Shown in pieces: positions 40,332 to 47,887 of a stretch of 64,000 nucleotides of DNA. Each line of letters begins with the position of its first letter. Position 1 is the stretch's first letter. Position numbers and translations under genes: made by a program. The notes below the pieces were generated by a model. It was not told where the DNA came from. It was given only the letters and a program-made list of their open reading frames with translations, and did not search any database. The stretch comes from Phenylobacterium haematophilum (GTDB lineage Bacteria > Pseudomonadota > Alphaproteobacteria > Caulobacterales > Caulobacteraceae), in assembly GCF_014196295.1 (NCBI RefSeq), contig NZ_JACIDK010000001.1:910785-974784 (forward strand), read 5' to 3'.

Positions 40332-40877
40332 ATGCGTGACGTGTTTCCGGACGCCGTCATCGCGCTGATCCCGATGATGCGCGCCTACGCCATGAGTCTC
40401 ACACGATCCAGGCCGGAGGCCGACGACCTTGTCCAGGACACCCTGGTTCGAGCTTGGCGCTTCCGCGCCGCTTACGAACCCGGAACCAACCTCAAGGCTT
40501 GGCTCTACAAGATCCTCCGCAACATCTTCTATTCGAACCATGCCCGCCGGCGCCTGGTCGTACAGGACGTCGACGGCCGTCTGACAGCCCAGCTCGCCTG
40601 CGCCGGCGACCAGGACTGGCAGGTCGAGTTCGGCGACCTCCTGCGCTCCCTCGACCGGCTGACGCCCGACACCCGGGACGCCTTGCTTCTGATCGTTGTC
40701 GCCGGACTGAGCTACGAAGAAGGGGCCGAAGTCTGCGGCTGCGCGACCGGCACATTGAAGAGCCGCGTCAGCAGGGCCAGGGCGCGTCTCGCCGAGCTGC
40801 TCGACTACGACCTGACCGCCGCACGCCGCCACATCGCCCGTCGCCCCGCACATACGCCGCCCCCCCCTGGAGCCTGA
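40332..40877 (+). CDS. ECF-type RNA polymerase sigma factor
   Basis: A 181-residue sigma factor with only regions 2 and 4. Region 2 is SRPEADDLVQDTLVRAWRF and NLKAWLYKILRNIFY. Region 4 is LSYEEGAEVCGCATGTLKSR followed by VSRARARLAELL. GGAGGG lies about ten bases before the ATG; an in-frame extension to 40215 is unlikely to be used. No anti-sigma gene is adjacent. It lies 70 bp upstream of the outer-membrane protein gene, so it may direct that gene and the exported-protein operon beyond it; that is inference. Confidence 0.88.
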   Translation: MRDVFPDAVIALIPMMRAYAMSLTRSRPEADDLVQDTLVRAWRFRAAYEPGTNLKAWLYKILRNIFYSNHARRRLVVQDVDGRLTAQLACAGDQDWQVEFGDLLRSLDRLTPDTRDALLLIVVAGLSYEEGAEVCGCATGTLKSRVSRARARLAELLDYDLTAARRHIARRPAHTPPPPGA

Positions 40878-40947
40878 GCGCCCCTCAAGGCCCCGCCTGA
40901 CACTCGGTCGGCGGGCGCCGGGATCTCCACAGTTCGGATCCGACCAG

Positions 40948-42270
40948 ATGACCACAGAAATCGGCCTCTCCCGCTCGATAAGGCGTCTGACGCTGATCGG
41001 CGCAGCCATCATCACACTGGTCGGGGCGACGCCAGCCCGCGCCCAGGAGGACATATCCGCCAAGCTCCAGCGCATCGAAGCGTTACTGGACGACCAGTCG
41101 TCGCGGCTGAACACGCAGGAGCGAAAGCTGGCTGAGCAGGCCGCGCTCATTCAGCAGCAGGACATGGAGCTACGCGCCCTGCGCGCGACCCGAGACGAGG
41201 CGTTGGCCGAGATCCGCGCTGGCCGTGCGGCGGCTCCGCAGCAGGCGGGAGGCCTCAGCCCCCCGCTCGGCCCCGCGCCGATGACGACAGCGTCCGCCCA
41301 GACGCCCTCCGGGCCGGTCGGAGAAGCGCCGCCCCCGACGACCACCGAGCAGAAAGCGCGCGAGGTCGCCGCGATCCCTGAGCGCCTGGGCGTGCTCACC
41401 CCACCCGGCCGGTTCGTGTTCGATCCGACCGTCGAGTATGTGCGCGCGAGCACCAATCGCCTGACGTTCCGAGGGGTCGAAATCGTCCCGGGGATCAATC
41501 TGGGCCTGATCGAGGCCGGCGACGCCGACCGGGATTCCGTCGTCGGCACGCTGGCCGCACGCTATGGCCTGACCAACCGCCTTGAGGTCGAGGCGCGTGT
41601 TCCCTACGTCTATCGTCACGACCGCATAACCACTGTGGCTGCGGCCGATCGCGCCGTGACCCGCACCATGGAATTGGACGCCAACGACCTGGGCGACATC
41701 GAGGTCTCGGGGCGCTACCAGCTGAATGAAGGCGACAACGGCTGGCCGATCTTCGTGGCCGGGCTTCGCGTGAAGTCCGACACCGGCGTCGGCCCCTATG
41801 ACGTCGACTTCGACGAATTCGCCGTGGCCAAGGGCCTCGCGACCGGCTCGGGCTTCTGGGCGACCGAGCTGGGGCTGACCATGCTCTATCCGAGCGATCC
41901 AGCGGTGATCTACGGCGGGGTCAGCTACCTGCACAACTTCGCCGGCGACGTGGACAAAGCGGTGGGCGACAACATCTTCGTCGGGAAGGTGGACCCCGGC
42001 GACGGCGTCAACGCCAGCATCGGCTTCGGCCTGGCGCTTAACCCGAAATTCTCGGTCTCGTTCGGCTATCAGCACCATTACATCTTCCCGACCGACACCG
42101 AGATCAACGGCACGACTCAGAGCTCGAACAGCCTCTCGATCGGCGCCCTGCAGATGAGCCTGTCCTACCGGCTGAACCGGCGGCTCACGCTGATCAACAG
42201 CTTCGAGTTCGGGGTGACGAGTGATGCTCCGGATATGCGGCTGACAATTCGCGCGCCCTACTCGTTCTGA
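40948..42270 (+). CDS. Outer-membrane beta-barrel protein with periplasmic coiled coil (FapF-like)
   Basis: A 440-residue exported protein. The signal peptide (about residues 1-32) ends TPARAQ. Residues 35-85 form a strong coiled coil (ISAKLQRIEALLDDQSSRLN and TQERKLAEQAALIQQQ). A Pro/Thr/Ala-rich linker runs to about 135, followed by a barrel of alternating strands (GRFVFDPTVEYVRASTNRL, then SVSFGYQHHYIFP) ending in the C-terminal aromatic PYSF. This layout matches FapF, the amyloid-export porin of Pseudomonas, and also the MetA/phenol-degradation transporter family. It converges on the C39 peptidase operon with 5 bp between stops. Alternative: a hydrophobic-compound porin serving the P450 cluster. 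Confidence 0.78.
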   Translation: MTTEIGLSRSIRRLTLIGAAIITLVGATPARAQEDISAKLQRIEALLDDQSSRLNTQERKLAEQAALIQQQDMELRALRATRDEALAEIRAGRAAAPQQAGGLSPPLGPAPMTTASAQTPSGPVGEAPPPTTTEQKAREVAAIPERLGVLTPPGRFVFDPTVEYVRASTNRLTFRGVEIVPGINLGLIEAGDADRDSVVGTLAARYGLTNRLEVEARVPYVYRHDRITTVAAADRAVTRTMELDANDLGDIEVSGRYQLNEGDNGWPIFVAGLRVKSDTGVGPYDVDFDEFAVAKGLATGSGFWATELGLTMLYPSDPAVIYGGVSYLHNFAGDVDKAVGDNIFVGKVDPGDGVNASIGFGLALNPKFSVSFGYQHHYIFPTDTEINGTTQSSNSLSIGALQMSLSYRLNRRLTLINSFEFGVTSDAPDMRLTIRAPYSF

Positions 42271-42275
42271 GGATC

Positions 42276-42830
42276 TCAGGGCCGGGCGGCGTCGCCCAGC
42301 GCTGCGCCGACGGATTCCATCATGCGCATGTTCGCGCGTTCCTGGATCGCCGACTGCTGAAACTGCGAGAGCTCGGGAATCGCCAGGTCGATCTGCACTT
42401 CCTGGCGGATGTCGCGATTGTTCGCCGTGTTGACGACAACATTGGCGATCCTCGCTGCATTCAGCTCGTGTAGCACCACCGTAGAGCCGCCATCGCCGTT
42501 CAACGCCACCCCAGGCAATTGCGCCGCTCCGTCGGACAGGGTGATTTGGCCGTTCTGTCCTTGGGCCGCCAACGCGGGCGCTGCCTCCGATTGCAAGGCG
42601 CCCTGGTCCGTCCAGACCAGCTTGGTCTCCAACACCAACGCCCCGTCGACGAAGGTGCGCACCGAGGCGCCGAAGCCGACCTCCATTCCCGTCGGCAGCT
42701 GAATGCCGCCTCGCTCGCCAGCCAGCTCCTCATCGCTCAGCGGGCGGCCGAACACGCCCTGGGAGCTCGCCGCGCCGACACCTGCGACGAAACTCAGGAA
42801 CAGCGCAGCCAGGAACGATACGCACCGCAT
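42276..42830 (-). CDS. Exported protein with Sec signal plus double-glycine motif
   Basis: A 184-residue protein of unknown family. Residues 1-24 are a Sec signal peptide (MRCVSFLAALFLSFVAGVGA). Directly after it, residues 31-42 read LSDEELAGERGG, with the spacing of the LSxxELxxIxGG double-glycine leader cut by C39 peptidases (Glu at the Ile position). The mature part includes IANVVVNTANNRDIRQEVQI, closely like a segment of the upstream 122-residue protein. It is the last gene of the minus-strand operon, 4 bp after the C39 gene. Candidate substrate or accessory (FapA/FapE-like) protein. Confidence 0.75.
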   Translation of the reverse strand: MRCVSFLAALFLSFVAGVGAASSQGVFGRPLSDEELAGERGGIQLPTGMEVGFGASVRTFVDGALVLETKLVWTDQGALQSEAAPALAAQGQNGQITLSDGAAQLPGVALNGDGGSTVVLHELNAARIANVVVNTANNRDIRQEVQIDLAIPELSQFQQSAIQERANMRMMESVGAALGDAARP

Positions 42831-42834
42831 GGCG

Positions 42835-43557
42835 TCAGAACCCGGCCGGCGGCCGGTTCTCCCAAACCACCTGATAGAGCGGGGGCAGCTGGAGCGTGAA
42901 GGCGGCCAGCGAGTCGTCCGTCAGCGGCTGACCGAAGGGAGAGGTAGTGGTCGCCGCCCACTCGTAGTCGGTGTTGTAAAGGCCGCGGGCCGGGCCCGAA
43001 TGGATCCCGAACACGATGCCGTTCCAGATCTTCTCGAACTCGGCCTGACGATAAGATTTCAGCCCCAGCGCCGGATCGCCGACCAGCACCCGGCCGACGC
43101 CCGCACCCTTGACGACGACGAAGTGCTTGTAGGTTCCGACCGTGATCACCGCGATCGACGGCCATTTGGCGCGCACCAGCGCGTCGGCGTCGATGCGGTA
43201 ACCGTCCGCCTTGTACCCCCGGGCAGCGAGGTACCGCTTCATGTCGAGCAGCGAGAAGCCGACTTTCTGAATCTGAGCCTGGTCCCCTCCAGCGTACATC
43301 GCCTTGAAGATATCGGCCTCGGTGACGTCCACCCCGTAGTGATAGCGCAGCAGCGTCGCCAGCGCGGCCGATCCGCAGCTGTAGTCGTACTGCTGGCGCA
43401 CGACCGTCTTGAAGGGCATGTCACGGAAGGTCGTGACGCGATCGAGTGTGAACAGCGCGCCGCCCTCGGTGAAGGCGATCTGAGCCGCCGCCGGACCCGC
43501 GAGCAAGCACAGACCGCCGATCGCCGCCGCCAGGACATGTGGACCACGTGTCGGCAT
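42835..43557 (-). CDS. Stand-alone periplasmic C39 family cysteine peptidase (FapD-like)
   Basis: A 240-residue exported peptidase with a signal peptide (about residues 1-25, ending AAAQ) and one C39 domain. Catalytic residues are visible: QYDYSCGSAALATLL (Cys61), TYKHFVVVKG (His145) and VGDPALG (Asp161). C39 domains normally sit at the N-terminus of bacteriocin ABC exporters and cut after double glycine; here there is no ABC part, so it acts in the periplasm, as FapD does in the Pseudomonas Fap system. GTG at 43560 is an alternative start. The flanking genes on both sides encode proteins with double-glycine motifs. Confidence 0.85.
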   Translation of the reverse strand: MPTRGPHVLAAAIGGLCLLAGPAAAQIAFTEGGALFTLDRVTTFRDMPFKTVVRQQYDYSCGSAALATLLRYHYGVDVTEADIFKAMYAGGDQAQIQKVGFSLLDMKRYLAARGYKADGYRIDADALVRAKWPSIAVITVGTYKHFVVVKGAGVGRVLVGDPALGLKSYRQAEFEKIWNGIVFGIHSGPARGLYNTDYEWAATTTSPFGQPLTDDSLAAFTLQLPPLYQVVWENRPPAGF

Positions 43558-43564
43558 CACTCGC

Positions 43565-43933
43565 CTACGGTCCGCCCAGGGTGGCGACGTTGACGCTGAT
43601 CACGCCCTGCAGATTGTTGTTGTTGCCGGTATTTACGACGAAGTTGCCGATGCCGGAGTAGTCGCCGGTCGAGAAATCGACATTGCCCGTGGCGACCTGA
43701 TCGGCTTGGACCGACCCAGAATTACTGGCCGAGAGCTGCTGGTTCGAGAGCGCTTCGACGACCACGCCCTGCCCGCCGCTGATAGCCCCCAGCTCGCTGT
43801 CGCCGATCGGAGCAGCGTTGGGCGCATCGGCTACGGCCGGCGCCTTCGCAGTGGGCGCATCTTCGGCCATGACCGCGCTTGAGACGCCCAAGGCGACCAG
43901 GATGACGAGGCCGCCGAACTTCCAACTCGACAT
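43565..43933 (-). CDS. Short exported protein with double-glycine motif and Asn/Gly-rich C-terminus
   Basis: A 122-residue protein from the ATG at 43933, which has GGAGG five bases upstream; an apparent longer start at 43945 is a TTG within that site. The signal peptide is residues 1-23 (FGGLVILVALGVSSAVMA). After an Ala/Pro linker, residues 43-54 read IGDSELGAISGG, again with double-glycine leader spacing. The C-terminal 45 residues (TGNVDFSTGDYSGIGNFVVN, then TGNNNNLQGVISVNV) resemble the C-termini of both other exported proteins in the operon. Candidate amyloid or adhesin subunit. 7 bp before the C39 gene. Confidence 0.77.
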   Translation of the reverse strand: MSSWKFGGLVILVALGVSSAVMAEDAPTAKAPAVADAPNAAPIGDSELGAISGGQGVVVEALSNQQLSASNSGSVQADQVATGNVDFSTGDYSGIGNFVVNTGNNNNLQGVISVNVATLGGP

Positions 43934-44005
43934 CGCTCCCTCCAAATCCCCAGAACCTCGAAGGCGAGTACGGGCCGGCGCCCAGGGGCGCCGGCCCGGA
44001 TACGC

Positions 44006-44563
44006 TTACGGAGCGCCGAAGCTGATGTTGGCGTTCGCCGACAGCGACGTCGCGGCTTGGCCTTGCGAGTTGATGCCGGAGTTGGCGTTGGCGGTCTGGA
44101 TCCCGCCGAACGCCGCGCCGTCAAACGACGCGTTCCCGGTGGTGATGGAACCTGTCGCGCCGTCGCCGCCGTTGTTCGAGACCGGAGCGCCGGTGACGGT
44201 CCCGCTGAGCGTCTGGGTGGACACCGCGCTGTAGGTCGACGTCGTCGAGTTGTCCGAATTATCCGAGTTGTCGGAGTTGTCGGTCGTCGAACTGTTCGAG
44301 TTGTCCGAGTTGTTCGAATTGTCGGTGGTCGAATTGTCGGAATTGTCCGAGTTGTTCGAGTTGTCCGAATTATTTGAGTTGTCGGTGGTCGAATTGTTCG
44401 AATTGTCCGTTGTGGAGCTGTTCGAATTGTCGGTGTTCGCTTGGGTCACCGTCGCCGTCGACGCATTGTCGGTCGTCGTATTGTCGACCTGCGCAATCGC
44501 CATGGTGCTCATGCCGAGGCCGATCGCCAAAGCGGCAGCCGATGTGAGAAGCTTGGATTTCAT
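44006..44563 (-). CDS. Exported Asp/Asn/Ser/Thr-repeat protein, first gene of the C39 operon
   Basis: A 185-residue protein. The signal peptide is residues 1-24 (MKSKLLTSAAALAIGLGMST, ending AIA). Residues 43-108 are a low-complexity array of DNS, NNS and TTDNS units. A C-terminal module (about 137-185: TGSITTGNASFDGAAFGGIQ, then NSGINSQGQAATSLSANAN) resembles that of the 122-residue neighbour. GGGAGG lies eight bases before the ATG. It has no double-glycine motif after the signal. The composition and Asn/Gln/Gly C-terminus suggest a surface fibre or adhesin subunit; function unproven. Confidence 0.82.
   Translation of the reverse strand: MKSKLLTSAAALAIGLGMSTMAIAQVDNTTTDNASTATVTQANTDNSNSSTTDNSNNSTTDNSNNSDNSNNSDNSDNSTTDNSNNSDNSNSSTTDNSDNSDNSDNSTTSTYSAVSTQTLSGTVTGAPVSNNGGDGATGSITTGNASFDGAAFGGIQTANANSGINSQGQAATSLSANANISFGAP
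44240..44437 (-). repeat. Degenerate 9-bp tandem repeat coding D-N-S units
   Basis: The repeat part of the preceding gene consists of about 22 copies of a 9-base unit (GAC-AAY-TCN type, with N-N-S and T-T-D-N-S variants). Third codon positions vary (TCG/TCC, AAT/AAC), so the array is not a fresh duplication, but it could still change length by slippage. Confidence 0.8.
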
Positions 44564-44702
44564 AAGGTCACCCTCCCAGGGTCGCTAAAAAACTGGAGGC
44601 GCCTGTCCTCCGGCCGCCAGAACCGCTGGAGCGTGGGGAGAGTTCGGATCACATGACCGTGAACCGCGCTTGGGCGGGAAATGACCGCCGCGTCGAAATC
44701 GA

Positions 44703-44779
44703 TGGTGGGCGGCGAGGGGTTCGAACCCCCGACCCCCTGGGTGTAAACCAGGTGCTCTGACCAGCTGAGCTAGCCGCCC
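44703..44779 (-). tRNA. tRNA-Val (TAC)
   Basis: A 77-base cloverleaf with encoded CCA. The acceptor GGGCGGC pairs with GCCGCCC, the D arm is AGCTCAGCTGGTCAGAGC, and the anticodon stem CCTGG/CCAGG encloses TTTACAC (anticodon TAC). The T arm is GGGGTTCGAACCCC. It lies downstream of hupB in the same direction, after the hupB terminator. Confidence 0.97.
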
Positions 44780-44791
44780 TCATAGAATGCG

Positions 44792-44825
44792 AAAAAGGGC
44801 GACCTCCGCGACAGGAGGCCGCCCT
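44792..44825 (-). terminator. Rho-independent terminator of hupB
   Basis: On the minus strand AGGGCGGCCTCC pairs with GGAGGTCGCCCT around TGTCGC (one mismatch), and is followed by TTTTTC. It lies 26 bases past the hupB stop. Confidence 0.88.
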
Positions 44826-44850
44826 CGAACGAAAACCGATCGGACGGTTC

Positions 44851-45123
44851 TTAGTTCAGCGAGCCCTTCAGGCCCTCGCCGACGCGGAAGCGCGCCGTCT
44901 TCGAAGCCGGACGGCTCACGGTCTCGCCGGTGCGCGGGTTGCGCGCGGTGCCCGCAGCGCGGGTCACCGGCACGAAGCTGCCGAAACCGACGAGTCGGAC
45001 TTCTTGGCCCGCCTTCAGCGACGCGGTGACGCTGTCGATGAACGCTTCCAGAGCGTCCTTCGCCTGAGCCTTGTTGAGGCCCGCCTTGTCGGCGATCGCC
45101 GTGACGAGTTCGGCCTTGGTCAT
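44851..45123 (-). CDS. hupB: DNA-binding protein HU
   Basis: A 90-residue nucleoid-associated protein with the HU/IHF layout: MTKAELVTAIADKAGLNKAQ, then VRLVGFGSFVPVTRAAGTAR (GFGSF motif) and RNPRTGE with the intercalating-Pro loop. It is downstream of lon, the usual alphaproteobacterial order, but has its own terminator, and a terminator also precedes it, so it is transcribed separately. Confidence 0.96.
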   Translation of the reverse strand: MTKAELVTAIADKAGLNKAQAKDALEAFIDSVTASLKAGQEVRLVGFGSFVPVTRAAGTARNPRTGETVSRPASKTARFRVGEGLKGSLN

Positions 45124-45223
45124 TTCTTGTCTCTCCCAGCCCTTTATCTCAAACCGCGAACCTCTCGCGGAAGCGCGAGGCTGCTTCGCGTTGCGCGATT
45201 ATGGCGGTCGATTCTCGCCCGTC

Positions 45224-45266
45224 AAACAAAGGCGGCGCGGAGAGGCTCCGCGCCGCCTTATTTTTT
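45224..45266 (-). terminator. Rho-independent terminator of lon
   Basis: A 13 bp perfect stem (45229-45241 with 45247-45259, AAGGCGGCGCGGA and complement) with a 5-base loop. On the minus strand it is followed by TGTTTGAC; the plus side has ATTTTTTCTC, so it could work in both directions. It lies 23 bases past the lon stop. Confidence 0.85.
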
Positions 45267-45282
45267 CTCAGTTTTCCACCGT

Positions 45283-47682
45283 TTAGTGGGTGATCATGGC
45301 CTCATCCGAGCCGTCATCGGCCGCAACGGATACCGCCGGTTGCTCGGCAGGGTTCCATTCGATCGGCGTCAGCGGCTGAATCAGCGCCCGGGCAAGGACT
45401 TCATCGACATTGGAGACAGGCACGATCTCCAGCGCCGACTTCACGTTGTCCGGGATATCGGCCAGATCTTTCACGTTTTCCTGCGGGATCAGCACGGTTT
45501 TGACGCCGGAACGCAGCGCCGCGAGCAGCTTTTCCTTCAGGCCGCCGATGGCCGTCACCCTGCCCCGCAGCGTGACCTCGCCGGTCATGGCGATGTCCTT
45601 TCGGATCGGGATGCCGGTCAGCACGGAGACGATAGCGGTGGCCATGGCCGCGCCGGCGGACGGACCGTCCTTGGGCGTGGCGCCGTCCGGCACGTGGATG
45701 TGCACGTCGGTCTTCTCGAAGACCGGCGGCTCGATGCCGAAGTGCGTAGCCCGGCTGCGGACATAGCTCGCCGCCGCCTGGATCGACTCCTTCATCACGT
45801 CCTTCAGGTTGCCCGTGATGGACATCCGCCCCTTGCCCGGCATCTTCACCGCTTCGATGGTCAGGATGTCGCCGCCGAACTCGGTGTAGGCCAGACCGGT
45901 GATGATGCCGACCTGATCCTCCTCGTCCGTCTCGCCGTAGCGGTACTTGCGAACGCCGGCGTACTTGGCCAAGCGCTCGTCGTCGACCGTGATCGAGGTG
46001 ACGCTTTCGCGCCCCAGGTCACGCACCGTCTTCCGCGCCAGATTGCCCAGTTCCCGTTCCAGCGACCGGACCCCGGCTTCCCGCGTGTAGTAGCGGATCA
46101 GGTCGCGGATGGTCTCGTCCGGAACGATGAACTCTTCCGGCTTCAGGCCATGGTCCTTGGTCTGCTTCGGCAGGATGTGTCGCTTGGCGATCTCGACCTT
46201 CTCATCCTCGGTGTAGCCGGGGATGCGGATGATCTCCATCCGGTCCAGCAACGGCTGAGGCATGTTGAGACTGTTGGCCGTGGTGACGAACATCACCGGC
46301 GACAGGTCGTAGTCGACTTCCAGGTAATGGTCGCCAAACGTCGAGTTCTGCGCCGGGTCCAGCACCTCAAGCAGGGCCGAGGCCGGATCGCCCCGATAGT
46401 CGCTGCCCATCTTGTCGATCTCGTCGAGCAGGAAGAAGGCGTTGGTGGACTTCGCCTTTTTCATCGACTGGATGATCTTGCCGGGCATCGAGCCGATGTA
46501 GGTCCGGCGGTGACCGCGGATCTCAGCCTCATCGCGCACGCCGCCCAGGGAGACGCGCACGAACTCACGGCCGGTCGCCTCGGCGATCGACTTGCCCAGC
46601 GAAGTCTTGCCGACGCCCGGCGGGCCGACGAGGCAGAGGATCGGGCCGTTCAGCGAGCCGACCCGCGCCTGCACGGCGAGGTACTCCAGAATCCGCTCTT
46701 TGACCTTCTCAAGGCCGAAGTGGTCGCGGTTCAGGATCTCCTCGGCCTTCACCAGGTCGATGGACTTGGTCTTGGTCTTGCCCCACGGGATCGAGAGCAG
46801 CCAGTCGAGGTAGTTCCGCACGACGGTGGATTCCGCCGACATCGGGCTCATGTTGCGAAGCTTCTTCAGCTCGCCCTCGGCCTTGGTGCGGGCTTCCTTG
46901 GAGAGCTTGGTCTTCTTGATGCGCTTCTCGAGCTCGATCAGTTCGTCGCGCTGATCGTCCTGCTCGCCCAGCTCGCGCTGGATCGCCTTCATCTGCTCGT
47001 TGAGATAGTACTCGCGCTGGGTCTTCTCCATCTGCCGCTTCACGCGGTTCCGGATCTTCTTCTCGGTCTGCATGACCGAGATCTCACCCTCCATGAGGGC
47101 GTAGACCTTCTCCAGGCGCTTCACGACGTTGAAGATCTCGAGCAGGCTCTGCTTCTCGGCGATCTTCACCGACAGATGACTGGCGATGCGGTCGGCGAGC
47201 TCACCGGGCGCGTCGACCTGCGGCATCGAGGCCAGCGCCTCCGGCGGCACCTTCTTGTTCAGTTTGACGTAGTTCTCGAACTGCTCGACGACCGCGCGCG
47301 ACAGCGCCTCGGCCTCGGGCGAGGCCGCGCCGTCTTCGGAAATGAAGGCGATCTCGGCTTCGTAGAACTCTTCTTGCGCGGTGAAACGGGAAATACCGGC
47401 GCGCGCCTTGCCTTCGACCAGCACCTTCACGGTGCCGTCCGGAAGCTTCAGCAGCTGCAGAACCGTCGCCACGACCCCGACGTCATAGATGGCCTCGGGC
47501 GACGGATCATCGTCGTCCTTGTCCTTCTGGGTCGCGAGGAGGATCTGCTTGCCTTCGCCCCGCATCGCCTCTTCGAGCGCGCGTACGGATTTCTCCCGGC
47601 CCACGAAGAGCGGCACCGGTTGATGCGGAAACACGACGATGTCCCGCAGCGGTAGAATGGGAAGGGTCTTAATCTCGGACAT
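45283..47682 (-). CDS. lon: ATP-dependent protease Lon
   Basis: AAA+ Ser-Lys protease, 799 residues. The N-terminal substrate domain starts [18 protein letters not shown], Walker A is [20 protein letters not shown], Walker B is [13 protein letters not shown], and the catalytic dyad is Ser675 ([10 protein letters not shown]) with Lys718 ([10 protein letters not shown]). In Caulobacter, Lon degrades DnaA, CcrM and SciP; the same role is likely. A heat-shock-type promoter is proposed upstream. Confidence 0.97.
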   Translation of the reverse strand: MSEIKTLPILPLRDIVVFPHQPVPLFVGREKSVRALEEAMRGEGKQILLATQKDKDDDDPSPEAIYDVGVVATVLQLLKLPDGTVKVLVEGKARAGISRFTAQEEFYEAEIAFISEDGAASPEAEALSRAVVEQFENYVKLNKKVPPEALASMPQVDAPGELADRIASHLSVKIAEKQSLLEIFNVVKRLEKVYALMEGEISVMQTEKKIRNRVKRQMEKTQREYYLNEQMKAIQRELGEQDDQRDELIELEKRIKKTKLSKEARTKAEGELKKLRNMSPMSAESTVVRNYLDWLLSIPWGKTKTKSIDLVKAEEILNRDHFGLEKVKERILEYLAVQARVGSLNGPILCLVGPPGVGKTSLGKSIAEATGREFVRVSLGGVRDEAEIRGHRRTYIGSMPGKIIQSMKKAKSTNAFFLLDEIDKMGSDYRGDPASALLEVLDPAQNSTFGDHYLEVDYDLSPVMFVTTANSLNMPQPLLDRMEIIRIPGYTEDEKVEIAKRHILPKQTKDHGLKPEEFIVPDETIRDLIRYYTREAGVRSLERELGNLARKTVRDLGRESVTSITVDDERLAKYAGVRKYRYGETDEEDQVGIITGLAYTEFGGDILTIEAVKMPGKGRMSITGNLKDVMKESIQAAASYVRSRATHFGIEPPVFEKTDVHIHVPDGATPKDGPSAGAAMATAIVSVLTGIPIRKDIAMTGEVTLRGRVTAIGGLKEKLLAALRSGVKTVLIPQENVKDLADIPDNVKSALEIVPVSNVDEVLARALIQPLTPIEWNPAEQPAVSVAADDGSDEAMITH

Positions 47683-47802
47683 GATGCGTTCTTAACTCCT
47701 GCCGGCCTGTTGGGGGGTCAGGCTCGGCCCCCGGACCGCGGTCACTTCAGACGATGCGTCTGAGTCGGACGGCCCGTCCGCTTTCGAAGGCGGCTTATCG
47801 GT

Positions 47803-47836
47803 TCATTTATGTGGACGCTTCCGACCATCATTCAAG
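47803..47836 (-). promoter_or_regulatory. Candidate heat-shock (sigma-32) promoter of lon
   Basis: On the minus strand CTTGAA (about 47837-47832), a 16-base spacer and CCACATAAA resemble the sigma-32 consensus CTTGAA / CCCCATNT. It is about 120 bases before lon, in the 205 bp gap that holds no gene. Confidence 0.45.
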
Positions 47837-47887
47837 CGCAGCCGCAAATATGCCGACGATCTGTCGCGTGAAGATGACCCGCGATAC

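Noticed and set aside
40948..42270. Calling the outer-membrane protein an alkane/phenol transporter because of the nearby P450
   Set aside because: The strong N-terminal coiled coil and the adjacent C39/repeat-protein operon fit a Fap-type exporter better; the P450 genes are 2.6 kb away across an AT-rich divergent region. Kept only as an alternative.
44250..44588. Plus-strand open frame of repeated SEL/FEL units over the D-N-S repeat
   Set aside because: The regular ELSELSEL pattern is the mirror of the 9-base repeat; no ribosome binding site, and the minus strand has a signal peptide and proper start.
45004..47655. 883-codon plus-strand open frame across hupB and lon
   Set aside because: Shadow of lon and hupB; no motifs, no ribosome binding site, crosses a strong terminator.
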